IMG/VR virus record: IMGVR_UViG_3300046517_002618
Span: 1 to 20,458 of that record
Source: a virus
Direction: 5' to 3' (one strand)
DNA length: 20,458 nucleotides
The position numbers and the translations under genes were made by a program. The notes beneath the pieces were generated by a model that saw only the letters and a list, made by a program, of their open reading frames with translations, did no database searches and was not told the DNA's origin. Of this stretch, positions 1 through 4,970 are shown piece by piece (position 1 is the first letter of the stretch; each line of letters opens with the position of its first letter).

Positions 1-54
1 GTCTCGTATATGAATTCGACCTTTCGAATGTTATCTCATGTACGATATCTCGTT

Positions 55-70
55 AGATCATATATGATCT
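55..70. promoter_or_regulatory. 16-bp perfect palindrome with embedded -10-like hexamer
   Basis: AGATCATATATGATCT is a perfect palindrome. It contains TATGAT, which resembles a sigma-70 -10 box on either strand. It is flanked by a 10-bp direct repeat, ATCTCGTTAG, at 47-56 and 67-76. No convincing -35 hexamer lies upstream, so a promoter is only a possibility. If it were used on the plus strand, transcription would begin inside the first copy of the palindromic array at 72-86. Confidence 0.4.
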
Positions 71-71
71 C

Positions 72-164
72 GTTAGCAACGCTAACAATGATAGTTAGCA
101 ACGCTAACAGTAAAGGTTAGCTCCGCTAACGATCTCGGAGGCACAAGTGGTTAGCGAAGCTAAT
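72..164. repeat. Array of 15-bp palindromes GTTAGC-N3-GCTAAC
   Basis: Four copies lie at 72-86, 94-108, 116-130 and 150-164 (the last ends in GCTAAT). A degenerate fifth copy is at 236-250. The 6-bp arms are conserved while the central triplet varies (AAC, AAC, TCC, GAA, AAG). That is the pattern of a DNA site bound by a dimer rather than of an RNA hairpin conserved for its loop. The first three copies start exactly 22 bp apart, about two helical turns, so proteins bound there would sit on one face of the helix. Operator array, replication iterons and partition centromere are all possible; nothing here decides between them. Confidence 0.75.
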
Positions 165-197
165 AAGTACCCTCCCGAACAAGCTTTCGGAATATAA
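147..197 (+). CDS. Micro-ORF 1, 16-residue peptide with a K-Y-P-P-E motif
   Basis: A GTG codon at 147 is preceded by a perfect GGAGG (137-141) with a 5-nt spacer. It opens a 17-codon frame ending in TAA. The peptide has Lys7-Tyr8-Pro9-Pro10-Glu11. Codons 2 to 6 are the fourth GTTAGC palindrome, so a regulator bound there would overlap the start of translation. Micro-ORF 2 (271-333) has the same Shine-Dalgarno geometry and the same motif at the same residue positions, which makes chance less likely. Pro-Pro-Glu is among the sequences known to slow ribosomes when EF-P is limiting, so a leader-peptide role is conceivable. The product is otherwise unrecognised. Confidence 0.4.
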   Translation: MVSEANKYPPEQAFGI

Positions 198-198
198 C

Positions 199-213
199 GC
201 GTACAGCGTACGC
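199..213. repeat. Inverted repeat GCGTAC-AGC-GTACGC
   Basis: This 6-3-6 palindrome has the same geometry as the GTTAGC array but a different arm sequence. It lies between micro-ORFs 1 and 2. It could be an operator for another dimeric protein or a short RNA hairpin. A 9-bp inverted repeat, CTTTCGAAT (20-28) and ATTCGAAAG (220-228), brackets the region. Confidence 0.4.
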
Positions 214-270
214 AGTATTATTCGAAAGCACTTCCGTTAGCAAGGGTAATGATTCGACTTAGGAGAACAG

Positions 271-333
271 GTGTTCGAGTGTACCGGCAAGCACCCTCCC
301 GAATGTGAGAAGTTATCTCCAGAAGCCGCCTGA
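271..333 (+). CDS. Micro-ORF 2, 20-residue peptide with a K-H-P-P-E motif
   Basis: GTG at 271 follows AGGAG (261-265) with a 5-nt spacer. The frame runs 21 codons to TGA at 331-333. The peptide carries Lys7-His8-Pro9-Pro10-Glu11, matching micro-ORF 1, plus two cysteines. The shared DNA segment is ACCCTCCCGAA at 169-179 and 293-303. The stop codon lies in the left arm of a stem-loop (329-367) whose right arm covers the start of micro-ORF 3. This is a layout in which ribosome position on the short frame could change the downstream fold. Function unknown. Confidence 0.45.
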   Translation: MFECTGKHPPECEKLSPEAA

Positions 334-367
334 CCTGCAGGAATGTAACCAGGAAACAGTGGTCAGG
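329..367 (+). promoter_or_regulatory. Stem-loop between micro-ORF 2 and micro-ORF 3
   Basis: CCTGACC (329-335) is a perfect complement of GGTCAGG (361-367). The left arm contains the micro-ORF 2 stop. The right arm covers the end of the GTG start (359-361) and codons 2-3 of micro-ORF 3, and its Shine-Dalgarno lies in the loop. The pairing could couple translation of the two frames. No U-tract follows, so it is not an intrinsic terminator. A smaller GAGGA/TCCTC hairpin follows at 374-390. Confidence 0.4.
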
Positions 368-460
368 AATTTTGAGGAAAAAAACTCCTCGCGTGTAAAG
401 AGTTTCCCGGGAATGGTAGTAGCAGTATTTTCGCCAGATCACGCGTTACGTGTAGACTGA
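359..460 (+). CDS. Micro-ORF 3, 33-residue hypothetical peptide
   Basis: GTG at 359 follows AGGA (351-354) with a short spacer and opens a 34-codon frame ending in TGA at 458-460. It stops 28 nt before the HAD-family gene at 489. The peptide is mixed polar, with a short hydrophobic stretch around residues 19-24. Start context resembles that of the two preceding micro-ORFs. No family is recognised. Together the three frames fill most of 147-460, which otherwise holds no gene. Confidence 0.35.
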   Translation: MVRNFEEKNSSRVKSFPGMVVAVFSPDHALRVD

Positions 461-488
461 GAAGGGATAGCTGACGGAAGGGGGGAGA

Positions 489-1013
489 ATGAGACCGCTG
501 ATACTGATTGATGTAGACGGGGTGCTTAATCCGTCGTTCAGCTGCAAGACCCGCAGGAGACTGCAATATCATGAAGGATGGATTACCCGCAAAGGATGGT
601 TCCGGGGACTTGAATACCGGCTGTTCCTTAATCCCGCTCACGGGAGATGGCTGCGGGACCTGGCGAGCGAGACCGGTGCTGAGCTTGCCTGGGGGACTAC
701 CTGGGAGGAGTGTGCCAGCTCCCAGGTAGGGAAATGGCTCGGGCTTCCTGAGCTTCCGCATGTCCCTTTCGGCTTCGTCCGGCATAAAGCGGAGGGCATC
801 GTCCCGTGGACCTCTGGCCGCCCGTTCGCCTGGTTTGACGACGAGCCTGATGCCGGTCCTGTCACCGCGAAGCTCGCGGGAGACCAGCTGCACAAGGTCA
901 TCTGGGTAGATGAGCACACGGGGCTGACCCGGCACCACATCGGGTATGCCCGGGAGTGGCTCCTGGGCATAAAGGAAGCCTCCGGGGATGTTTATCCGCC
1001 GGAGGCTGGGTAG
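489..1013 (+). CDS. HAD-superfamily phosphatase-like protein
   Basis: This 174-residue protein belongs to the HAD (haloacid dehalogenase-like) fold, whose members usually cleave phosphoesters with an aspartyl-phosphate intermediate and Mg2+. Motif I is Asp8-x-Asp10-Gly-Val-Leu-Asn at residues 8-14. Motif II is the Trp-Gly-Thr-Thr-Trp segment at 68-72. An acidic motif IV, Phe-Asp-Asp-Glu, is at 116-119. Its length and the Asn after motif I resemble the stand-alone HAD family first noted in bacterial RNA-repair polyproteins, but the substrate cannot be told from sequence. The start is fixed by a purine-rich Shine-Dalgarno (GGGGGGAG) just upstream. It is the first full-size gene after the leader and is followed by a 51-residue gene. 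Confidence 0.8.
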   Translation: MRPLILIDVDGVLNPSFSCKTRRRLQYHEGWITRKGWFRGLEYRLFLNPAHGRWLRDLASETGAELAWGTTWEECASSQVGKWLGLPELPHVPFGFVRHKAEGIVPWTSGRPFAWFDDEPDAGPVTAKLAGDQLHKVIWVDEHTGLTRHHIGYAREWLLGIKEASGDVYPPEAG

Positions 1014-1048
1014 AGTCTGGGGAGAAGGCTCAGGGAAGAAGGAAGACG

Positions 1049-1204
1049 ATGGTCATCACGGTGAAGATCTCAGATCGCGGGGAGACCCGCACGGTCACCC
1101 GCAGCAGGGCTCCGGTGGTCGGGGGGTATGTCAAGTACCAGGGCAGGAGGTGCCTGGTCCTGGCTGTTACCTACCCGGTGAAGCACTGGATGGCGGCAGC
1201 CTGA
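1049..1204 (+). CDS. Small hypothetical protein, 51 aa
   Basis: The ATG at 1049 is preceded by AAGGAAG at a good distance. The product is a short basic protein predicted to be beta-rich, with alternating Val/Ile and charged residues. It resembles small phage proteins with an SH3-like or OB-like strand pattern, but no family is recognised. It lies 35 nt after the HAD gene and is probably cotranscribed with it. Its TGA (1202-1204) abuts the stop of the convergent minus-strand gene that ends at 1205. Confidence 0.6.
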   Translation: MVITVKISDRGETRTVTRSRAPVVGGYVKYQGRRCLVLAVTYPVKHWMAAA

Positions 1205-1357
1205 TCACGTCCGCTCCTCCCGCAGGACCCATCCTTCCAGGTGCACCACGGAGGGATCCTGCTCCTCCAGCTCCTCCCAGCGGGAGTGGTCCACCAGGGA
1301 CAGGTCCAGCACCACGGCTTCCTCCCCGTCGATGCGCATCCGGGTGCACAGCCGCAT
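1205..1357 (-). CDS. Small acidic hypothetical protein, 50 aa
   Basis: Last gene of the minus-strand operon. The ATG at 1357-1355 shares one base with the TGA of the upstream gene (TGATG). It has GGAG eight bases upstream, inside that gene, which is why this start is preferred over an in-frame ATG at 1393. The product has basic N-terminal residues, then an acidic Glu/Asp-rich middle (Trp-Glu-Glu-Leu-Glu-Glu). It is probably a small beta-rich fold; no family is recognised. Its stop abuts that of the convergent gene 1049-1204, with no room for a terminator between them. Confidence 0.6.
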   Translation of the reverse strand: MRLCTRMRIDGEEAVVLDLSLVDHSRWEELEEQDPSVVHLEGWVLREERT

Positions 1358-1488
1358 CACGACGTCTCCTGGCAGGAGAAATCGTGTTCCCATTTCTCCG
1401 GGTCATCAGAGTAGCCGCAGTCCAGGATGGGGCACCCGCAGACGGAGCACCTCCCGGTGATATGGCTGATGTAGATATCATTTCTCAT
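1357..1488 (-). CDS. Small Cys-rich (zinc-ribbon-like) protein, 43 aa
   Basis: This frame was found by reading between its neighbours. ATG at 1488-1486 overlaps the end of the upstream gene by 11 nt, and its stop overlaps the next start by one base. Cysteines at 14, 17, 19, 24 and 39, with His35, give a C-x2-C-x-C-x4-C pattern that could bind zinc. The Shine-Dalgarno is weak but AG-rich. The support is the cysteine spacing plus coupling on both sides in a stretch that would otherwise be a gap. Function unknown. Confidence 0.6.
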   Translation of the reverse strand: MRNDIYISHITGRCSVCGCPILDCGYSDDPEKWEHDFSCQETS

Positions 1489-1636
1489 GACGGTGGTTCT
1501 TCTTCTCTTTCTTCGGGGGGAGCCCCCGTTCCCGCCGGGATTTACTGTCGAAGAAGCTGGCTATCGCGAGAATCCCGATGATGAACAGGATCAGCAGGAT
1601 CGCCCCGATGGTGACTTTCCACTGCTCTGCCGTCAT
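1478..1636 (-). CDS. Single-pass membrane protein, 52 aa
   Basis: ATG at 1636-1634 overlaps the TGA of the upstream gene in an ATGA junction, with GGAGG upstream. Residues of about 8-28 form one strongly hydrophobic helix of Ile, Leu, Ala and Phe. It is followed by a very basic tail rich in Lys, Arg and His. The topology suggests a small inner-membrane protein with a cytoplasmic basic tail. It is encoded next to a two-helix membrane protein (1633-1830). The pair could be holin-like, but the lysis enzymes are far away and on the other strand, so this is only a possibility. Confidence 0.7.
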   Translation of the reverse strand: MTAEQWKVTIGAILLILFIIGILAIASFFDSKSRRERGLPPKKEKKNHRHEK

Positions 1637-1830
1637 CTTCTCGTTATCCTCCAGATATACCACGCGACTGCCGCGAATGATATCCACACTGCCGCCTGCT
1701 CCGCGATGAGCGATTGCACCGGATGGGCGGATGAGTGCTGATCCGCGATCACCACGACCGTCCACAGTACCCCTGCGAGCACGACCACCCCGAGTGTCTC
1801 GGGGAGGCTGAATTTCCCTCTCCTGCTCAT
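1633..1830 (-). CDS. Two-helix membrane protein, 65 aa
   Basis: ATG at 1830 overlaps the upstream stop (ATGA), and the gene ends in another ATGA overlap. Hydrophobic helices lie at about residues 10-29 and 45-62, joined by a short polar loop with two histidines. The N-terminus (Ser-Arg-Arg-Gly-Lys) and the C-terminus (Arg-Ile-Thr-Arg-Arg) are both basic, which fits a hairpin with both ends in the cytoplasm. Size and topology match small phage membrane proteins including some holins, but nothing specific is recognisable. Confidence 0.7.
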   Translation of the reverse strand: MSRRGKFSLPETLGVVVLAGVLWTVVVIADQHSSAHPVQSLIAEQAAVWISFAAVAWYIWRITRR

Positions 1831-2012
1831 ATTCCCGCCGTTTCCGTCTCTGCATCAGGCAGCGGCACCCGGGGGATCCTCGCCGGGATCAGCGGCACGA
1901 GGGTAATCGTCCCATCGGGGGATTCTTCTGCAAGGTATCTCATATGATCCTGCTTCCGTATGAGTGACAGGTCAGCCCTGCCCAGCTTGTCGATGCCGAT
2001 CTCCCTCTTCAT
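1827..2012 (-). CDS. Small hypothetical protein, 61 aa
   Basis: ATG at 2012-2010 is preceded by GGGAGAGAG and lies inside the 3' end of the upstream gene (41-nt overlap). Its stop overlaps the next start as ATGA. The product has a charged N-terminal half (Lys, Arg, Asp, Glu) and a Pro-rich C-terminal half with Ile and Val. No family is recognised. An alternative in-frame start further upstream (2063) is less likely because it lacks a Shine-Dalgarno. Confidence 0.55.
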   Translation of the reverse strand: MKREIGIDKLGRADLSLIRKQDHMRYLAEESPDGTITLVPLIPARIPRVPLPDAETETAGI

Positions 2013-2394
2013 CTCTCTCCCTGATCTCCAGCGCAGGCCAGCAGTGATAGACCATCCCGTCATCTTCGAGGATCTCGAAGTTCCCGCCTTCGCCTATCCC
2101 CAGCAGCTGCCCGGAGATGATCTCGTTACTCCCGTAGGCACCACCGTCCGGGTTGACGCCTTCCCTGTCCAGGGTAACGGTAACCTGCTTCCCGAGCAGC
2201 TGGTGCTCCGGGTGGTCCCCTCTCGTCCGCATCAGGTGCTGCAGCAGGATATCCAGTTCCTGGCGCTGCTCCCAGTGCCACTTCAGCTCCGTGGGAAGCT
2301 CATCGACGGTATGCCTGAGTATCATCATGGCATCGATGAGGTAGCCCCGCTCGGCGGAGCTGAAGATCAGTACCTGATCCCGGGGAATATCCAT
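1972..2394 (-). CDS. Hypothetical protein with a C-terminal SH3-like region, 140 aa
   Basis: ATG at 2394 has GAGGA five bases upstream. Residues 1-60 are predicted helical, with a Leu/His/Arg-rich segment. Residues from about 68 onward look like a small beta-barrel (Gly-Lys-Gln-Val-Thr-Val-Thr, then Gly-Gln-Leu-Leu-Gly-Ile, then Trp-Pro-Ala-Leu-Glu-Ile), a layout seen in many actinophage accessory proteins of unknown role. It is divergent from the plus-strand membrane gene that begins about 40 bp away. Confidence 0.65.
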   Translation of the reverse strand: MDIPRDQVLIFSSAERGYLIDAMMILRHTVDELPTELKWHWEQRQELDILLQHLMRTRGDHPEHQLLGKQVTVTLDREGVNPDGGAYGSNEIISGQLLGIGEGGNFEILEDDGMVYHCWPALEIRERDEEGDRHRQAGQG

Positions 2395-2435
2395 GTCATC
2401 CTCATGGTTGCATCCGGTGAAAGGATGTGATAGTG

Positions 2436-2831
2436 ATGAGTAACCTGCCCTACCGCCCTGCGAAGAAGCCCACTCAGTACCAGTATGAGTTCACCCGCAG
2501 CTGGGCTCCCGTCTGGGGATTCCTCGGCGGGCTGGCTGTCCTCGCGGCGTTCCTGCTATGGCCTGCGGCTCTGTATCACGGGGAGAAGGAAGATGCCTTC
2601 ACCGGGCAGGAGCACTGGGCGTGGAACGCCCACTCCACGATCGCCGTAGGCACCTGGTGGGGGATCCTGCTGCTCGCCGTTATCTTGTATGTACTGGGAA
2701 CAGCGAATTCCCCGCAGGTCAGGACGCTGGAGAAGAGTCAGCAGCCAGTCCCCCCGGACTTCCCTGACCTGCGTCACCTCTACGAGACCTCGTTCCTGGA
2801 TCCTCCTCCCGGCATTCATTTCCCGTATTAG
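2436..2831 (+). CDS. Trp-rich two-helix membrane protein, about 131 aa
   Basis: The frame may start at GTG 2427, GTG 2433 or ATG 2436. AAGGA at 2421-2425 fits 2433 or 2436 best. A basic N-terminus is followed by hydrophobic helices at about residues 25-47 and 72-90 (numbered from ATG). Between them is a Trp/His-containing loop, and a soluble Pro-rich tail follows. The helices and sharp polar boundaries make this a believable membrane protein. It is the only plus-strand gene within the minus-strand operon, and its last 113 nt overlap the Cys-rich gene 2719-3036 tail to tail. No family is recognised. Confidence 0.7.
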   Translation: MSNLPYRPAKKPTQYQYEFTRSWAPVWGFLGGLAVLAAFLLWPAALYHGEKEDAFTGQEHWAWNAHSTIAVGTWWGILLLAVILYVLGTANSPQVRTLEKSQQPVPPDFPDLRHLYETSFLDPPPGIHFPY

Positions 2832-3036
2832 GCACGAGCACCCGGTCCCAGGCTCCCCCGTGGCGGACCTGGAGTCCTTCCGGAGACCAGCCGCCGCGAT
2901 GGTGCTTCTTGCAGTCAGGGCACCCGCAGCACCAGTCGCAGCCGCTGTACTTGCATTCAGTGCACCAGTGCCGGTCACAGGAGGAATCATGGCAGAACAT
3001 GCATTCCTGCCCGCAGCACCAGCATCCTACTGCCAT
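2719..3036 (-). CDS. Cysteine-rich metal-binding-like protein, 105 aa
   Basis: ATG at 3036 has GGAG five bases upstream and overlaps the end of the phosphoesterase gene by 10 nt. The first 46 residues hold 13 cysteines (5, 7, 8, 12, 15, 20, 25, 28, 33, 36, 37, 39, 42) and four histidines, mostly as C-x2-C pairs. That is enough to bind several zinc ions or a cluster. The last 60 residues are Gly/Arg/Asp-rich and look disordered. They overlap the convergent membrane gene. Either the tail is tolerated, or one of the two genes is mis-called. The Cys block together with the Shine-Dalgarno makes the N-terminal half convincing. Confidence 0.6.
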   Translation of the reverse strand: MAVGCWCCGQECMFCHDSSCDRHWCTECKYSGCDWCCGCPDCKKHHRGGWSPEGLQVRHGGAWDRVLVPNTGNECREEDPGTRSRRGDAGQGSPGGLAADSSPAS

Positions 3037-3833
3037 TTCCACTCCATGGTCTCGGTGTTCAGGATGCCCCAGTTCTTCCGCGTCCCGTCCATGTCCAGGG
3101 AGGTGAACCGGCATTTTCCCCAGACAGCGTGCTTGATGGTCACCTGTGACTGATGGTAATGCCCGTGGAAGATATACGAGGGCTTCACTGCCACGCAGAT
3201 CCGCTGCAATCGGTCCCGGTGAGCCTCCGCCCTCGGGATCATCGGCTTCCAGGCTTCCGGCGGAGGATCGAAGAGCTTCAGCGGGACGTCGGAAGGGGCA
3301 TCGTGGGACAGCAGGACATCTGCCGGTCCTTGCAGGCAGATCAGCTGCTCATCGAGATCAGTGATCTCTTCCTGCGGGAACCAGCTGACTCCTTGTTTGC
3401 GCAGGAGCTTATCCACGCTGACCGCGCCCCCGCAGGCAAGCCAGGTCTTCCCGTGCCACTTCCACCGGAATCCCCGCCGCAGCCAGGTGATCCGGTGGGC
3501 TATCTGGATCATAGGCAGCCCGCCGAGCCCTTCGGCAAGACGGTCCAGCATGTCATGATCTTCGTGGTTACCCTCGCAGATCCGCAGTTCCGCGTCATTA
3601 TCCTCCAGGACCTGGCTCAGTTCCTCCGGCGGGAAGCCTTCCTGGATATGCGGGAATTCCATCCCGAAGAGCTGGAATTCCCTTTCCGGGCGTACTCCGA
3701 AGTCTCCCGCTTGCAAGATGATCCTCGGGGGTTCCAGCCGCTCGCAGATGTCCTTGACTGCCTGCAGCGTCCATCTCTTATTTCCGTGGACATCCCCCAT
3801 CACCCCGATAAGCCCCGGTTCTAGTACCGCCAT
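3027..3833 (-). CDS. Calcineurin-like metallophosphoesterase, 268 aa
   Basis: All signature blocks of the dimetal phosphoesterase superfamily are present in order: Gly-Asp-Val-His-Gly at 13-17, Gly-Asp at 43-44, Gly-Asn-His-Glu at 88-91, Ser-His at 176-177 and Gly-His-Tyr-His at 224-227. Such enzymes hydrolyse phosphomonoesters or phosphodiesters with Mn2+ or Fe3+. Substrates range from proteins and nucleotides to nucleic acids, and cannot be read from the sequence. Length is normal for a single-domain member and no signal peptide is seen, so it is cytoplasmic. The start overlaps the SLOG gene upstream by 13 nt, with AGAGG in reach. Coupling to a nucleotide-binding SLOG protein hints at nucleotide or nucleic-acid metabolism. 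Confidence 0.92.
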   Translation of the reverse strand: MAVLEPGLIGVMGDVHGNKRWTLQAVKDICERLEPPRIILQAGDFGVRPEREFQLFGMEFPHIQEGFPPEELSQVLEDNDAELRICEGNHEDHDMLDRLAEGLGGLPMIQIAHRITWLRRGFRWKWHGKTWLACGGAVSVDKLLRKQGVSWFPQEEITDLDEQLICLQGPADVLLSHDAPSDVPLKLFDPPPEAWKPMIPRAEAHRDRLQRICVAVKPSYIFHGHYHQSQVTIKHAVWGKCRFTSLDMDGTRKNWGILNTETMEWKWQ

Positions 3834-4240
3834 CCGTACCTCTTGACGTCGATTCCGGCAGCCTCTGCCCTCTCGGCGGTCTTTCCCGCTCCATGAGAAT
3901 CATGAGGCTCCTCATCCAGGCATTCTACCAGGACGCACTGGCTGATGAATGCCAGCCACCTGCTAGCATTACCTTTCCCCAGGTAGATCATCGCGGCATC
4001 CCTGACATGCCCGGCGGGTTTCTGGTAGAAACCCCACAGCGGCTTGATGATCGCGGTGTGCCATCCCCGGGAATCCGCTTCCACCCGGCACAGCTCATCC
4101 CCGCCCCGCGCCCCCCCGTTGATGACCACCACGGATTTCCTGTTCCACGGGCGCAGGAAAAGCTCAGCCGCCTCATCGAAGCCGTCCGAGATCATCTTCC
4201 TGTCCGTCCAGGTCCGCGATGCGGTCACCCCGAGGATCAT
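3821..4240 (-). CDS. SLOG-fold (DUF2493-like) nucleotide-binding protein, 139 aa
   Basis: The ATG at 4240-4238 overlaps the upstream TGA as ATGA with AGGGA just before it. This is preferred to a longer in-frame start at 4285. After a first beta strand ending in Thr-x-Ser-Arg, residues 42-48 give the Gly-Gly-Ala-Arg-Gly-Gly-Asp loop typical of SLOG/Rossmann-like proteins. Further conserved pieces are an Arg-Asp-Ala-Ala-Met segment at 80-84 and a C-terminal Gly-x-x-Lys-Thr-Ala-x-Arg-Ala-Glu helix. Relatives bind nucleotides or nucleotide-derived ligands and are common in phages and defence-linked loci; a specific reaction is not known. It is coupled to the metallophosphoesterase downstream. Confidence 0.85.
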   Translation of the reverse strand: MILGVTASRTWTDRKMISDGFDEAAELFLRPWNRKSVVVINGGARGGDELCRVEADSRGWHTAIIKPLWGFYQKPAGHVRDAAMIYLGKGNASRWLAFISQCVLVECLDEEPHDSHGAGKTAERAEAAGIDVKRYGWRY

Positions 4241-4497
4241 GATTCCCTGATTTCCCTGGACATGCCGCAGGACGCGCATGCCCATTCCTGGAACATGATG
4301 AACAAGCGCAGGTAAGACCAGCAGAATGTGCAGAAGAAACCCGATATGACTCCCCGGCAGCTGCAGCAGGAGCTAGTCACCCGGATTTCCCCCGGACCGC
4401 CGCAGGTGCGCCCGGAAGAATCCATGACAGCCTCACACGGGGGGCTTCCCTCCAGATCGATCCCCTCCAGCGGGGTGACCTCCGTCAGTACGCTCAC
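4237..4497 (-). CDS. Cys-rich hypothetical protein, 86 aa
   Basis: A GTG at 4497-4495 overlaps the upstream TGA (GTGA), with GAGGG about 8 nt before it. The stop overlaps the next start as ATGA. Cysteines occur singly and as a Cys-Cys-x-Cys cluster, a C-x2-C pair and another C-x2-C pair near the end. An aromatic, hydrophobic segment (Trp, Tyr, Leu, Phe, Ile) lies between the last two pairs. It may be a zinc-binding or membrane-associated small protein. Overlaps at both ends are the main evidence that the frame is used. Confidence 0.5.
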   Translation of the reverse strand: MSVLTEVTPLEGIDLEGSPPCEAVMDSSGRTCGGPGEIRVTSSCCSCRGVISGFFCTFCWSYLRLFIMFQEWACASCGMSREIRES

Positions 4498-4916
4498 CGT
4501 GACACCCTCTTGCGCTTCCCTTCCAGCCAGTCTCTCTTCTTCTCCCCCTGCCGGTAGCACCTGCGGCAGATCATGCGGGGAAACCACCGCCGGTTCTTCT
4601 TGCAGCCTGGGCAGTATTTCTTCGTCTTCCTGCGCCGGAACATTTTCTCCCTCTCTTTCAGCCGCCACTCGACAGCGGCGTTCAGTTCTCTCCATACCTC
4701 CGGCGTGATCCATACCGGTCCCGCGAGAGCCCCGCCCATGTGCGCTTCCTGGTAGCAGACCTGGATCATCGGGACATCTGAGGGCTCACTGCCATAATAG
4801 ACAGGGCGCACCCCGACCCACAGGGACTGCGGAGTACATTCCGTCTCTTCGGTCCCCTCTACTACGGTGAAGTCCGCAGAGAGCATCCCGTCATCATCAA
4901 GGTAGCAGTCGCTCAC
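4494..4916 (-). CDS. Hypothetical protein with C-terminal zinc ribbon, 140 aa
   Basis: First gene of the minus-strand operon, starting at GTG 4916. Residues 1-90 are acidic to neutral with Trp and Tyr and are unrecognised. Residues 102-120 carry Cys102-x2-Cys105 and Cys117-x2-Cys120, a zinc ribbon. A highly basic tail (Lys, Arg, Glu) follows, a combination that suggests nucleic-acid binding. There is no good Shine-Dalgarno, but an extended -10 box ends six bases upstream of the GTG, which suggests a leaderless message. Confidence 0.75.
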   Translation of the reverse strand: MSDCYLDDDGMLSADFTVVEGTEETECTPQSLWVGVRPVYYGSEPSDVPMIQVCYQEAHMGGALAGPVWITPEVWRELNAAVEWRLKEREKMFRRRKTKKYCPGCKKNRRWFPRMICRRCYRQGEKKRDWLEGKRKRVSR

Positions 4917-4922
4917 CGGTCC

Positions 4923-4931
4923 AGGTTAGCA
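4923..4931 (-). promoter_or_regulatory. Extended -10 promoter for the minus-strand operon (leaderless)
   Basis: On the minus strand TGC-TAACCT reads as an extended -10 element. Only six bases separate the hexamer from the GTG at 4916, so transcription would start at or next to the start codon. That is common in actinobacteria. No good -35 is seen, which an extended -10 can tolerate. It lies back to back with the plus-strand promoter at 4934-4961. Confidence 0.4.
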
Positions 4932-4933
4932 GC

Positions 4934-4961
4934 TTGACAACCTTCGCGGAGATGGTAAGTT
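4934..4961 (+). promoter_or_regulatory. Promoter of the tRNA-half locus
   Basis: TTGACA (4934-4939) is a perfect -35 hexamer. With a 16-bp spacer it is followed by TAAGTT (4956-4961), which keeps the T, A and final T of a -10 box. Transcription would start near 4968, just before the GCAC (4971-4974) that opens spacer 1. The RNA would therefore begin in a spacer and not in a tRNA 5' half, which matters for the permuted reading of the tRNA locus. Confidence 0.55.
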
Positions 4962-4970
4962 CATCCCTGA

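Noticed and set aside
55-250. CRISPR array
   Set aside because: Repeats are 15 bp with gaps of only 7 bp between the first three; no spacer-like unique 30-mers and no cas genes.
218-442. 74-residue minus-strand frame in the leader
   Set aside because: No Shine-Dalgarno, implausible composition, and it lies across the better-supported plus-strand micro-ORFs and stem-loop.
2556-2990. 144-residue minus-strand frame that would bridge the operon
   Set aside because: No Shine-Dalgarno, low-complexity Ala/Thr start, and opposite the convincing membrane-protein frame.
4328-4708. 126-residue Ser/Pro-rich plus-strand frame
   Set aside because: Shadow of the minus-strand genes at 4237-4497 and 4494-4916, which have coupled starts and a zinc ribbon.
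4925-4930. GTTAGC half-site next to the tRNA-locus -35 as an operator
   Set aside because: The hexamer GTTAGC or GCTAAC also occurs elsewhere (for example about 6159, 9226, 14397), and the second arm is missing here.
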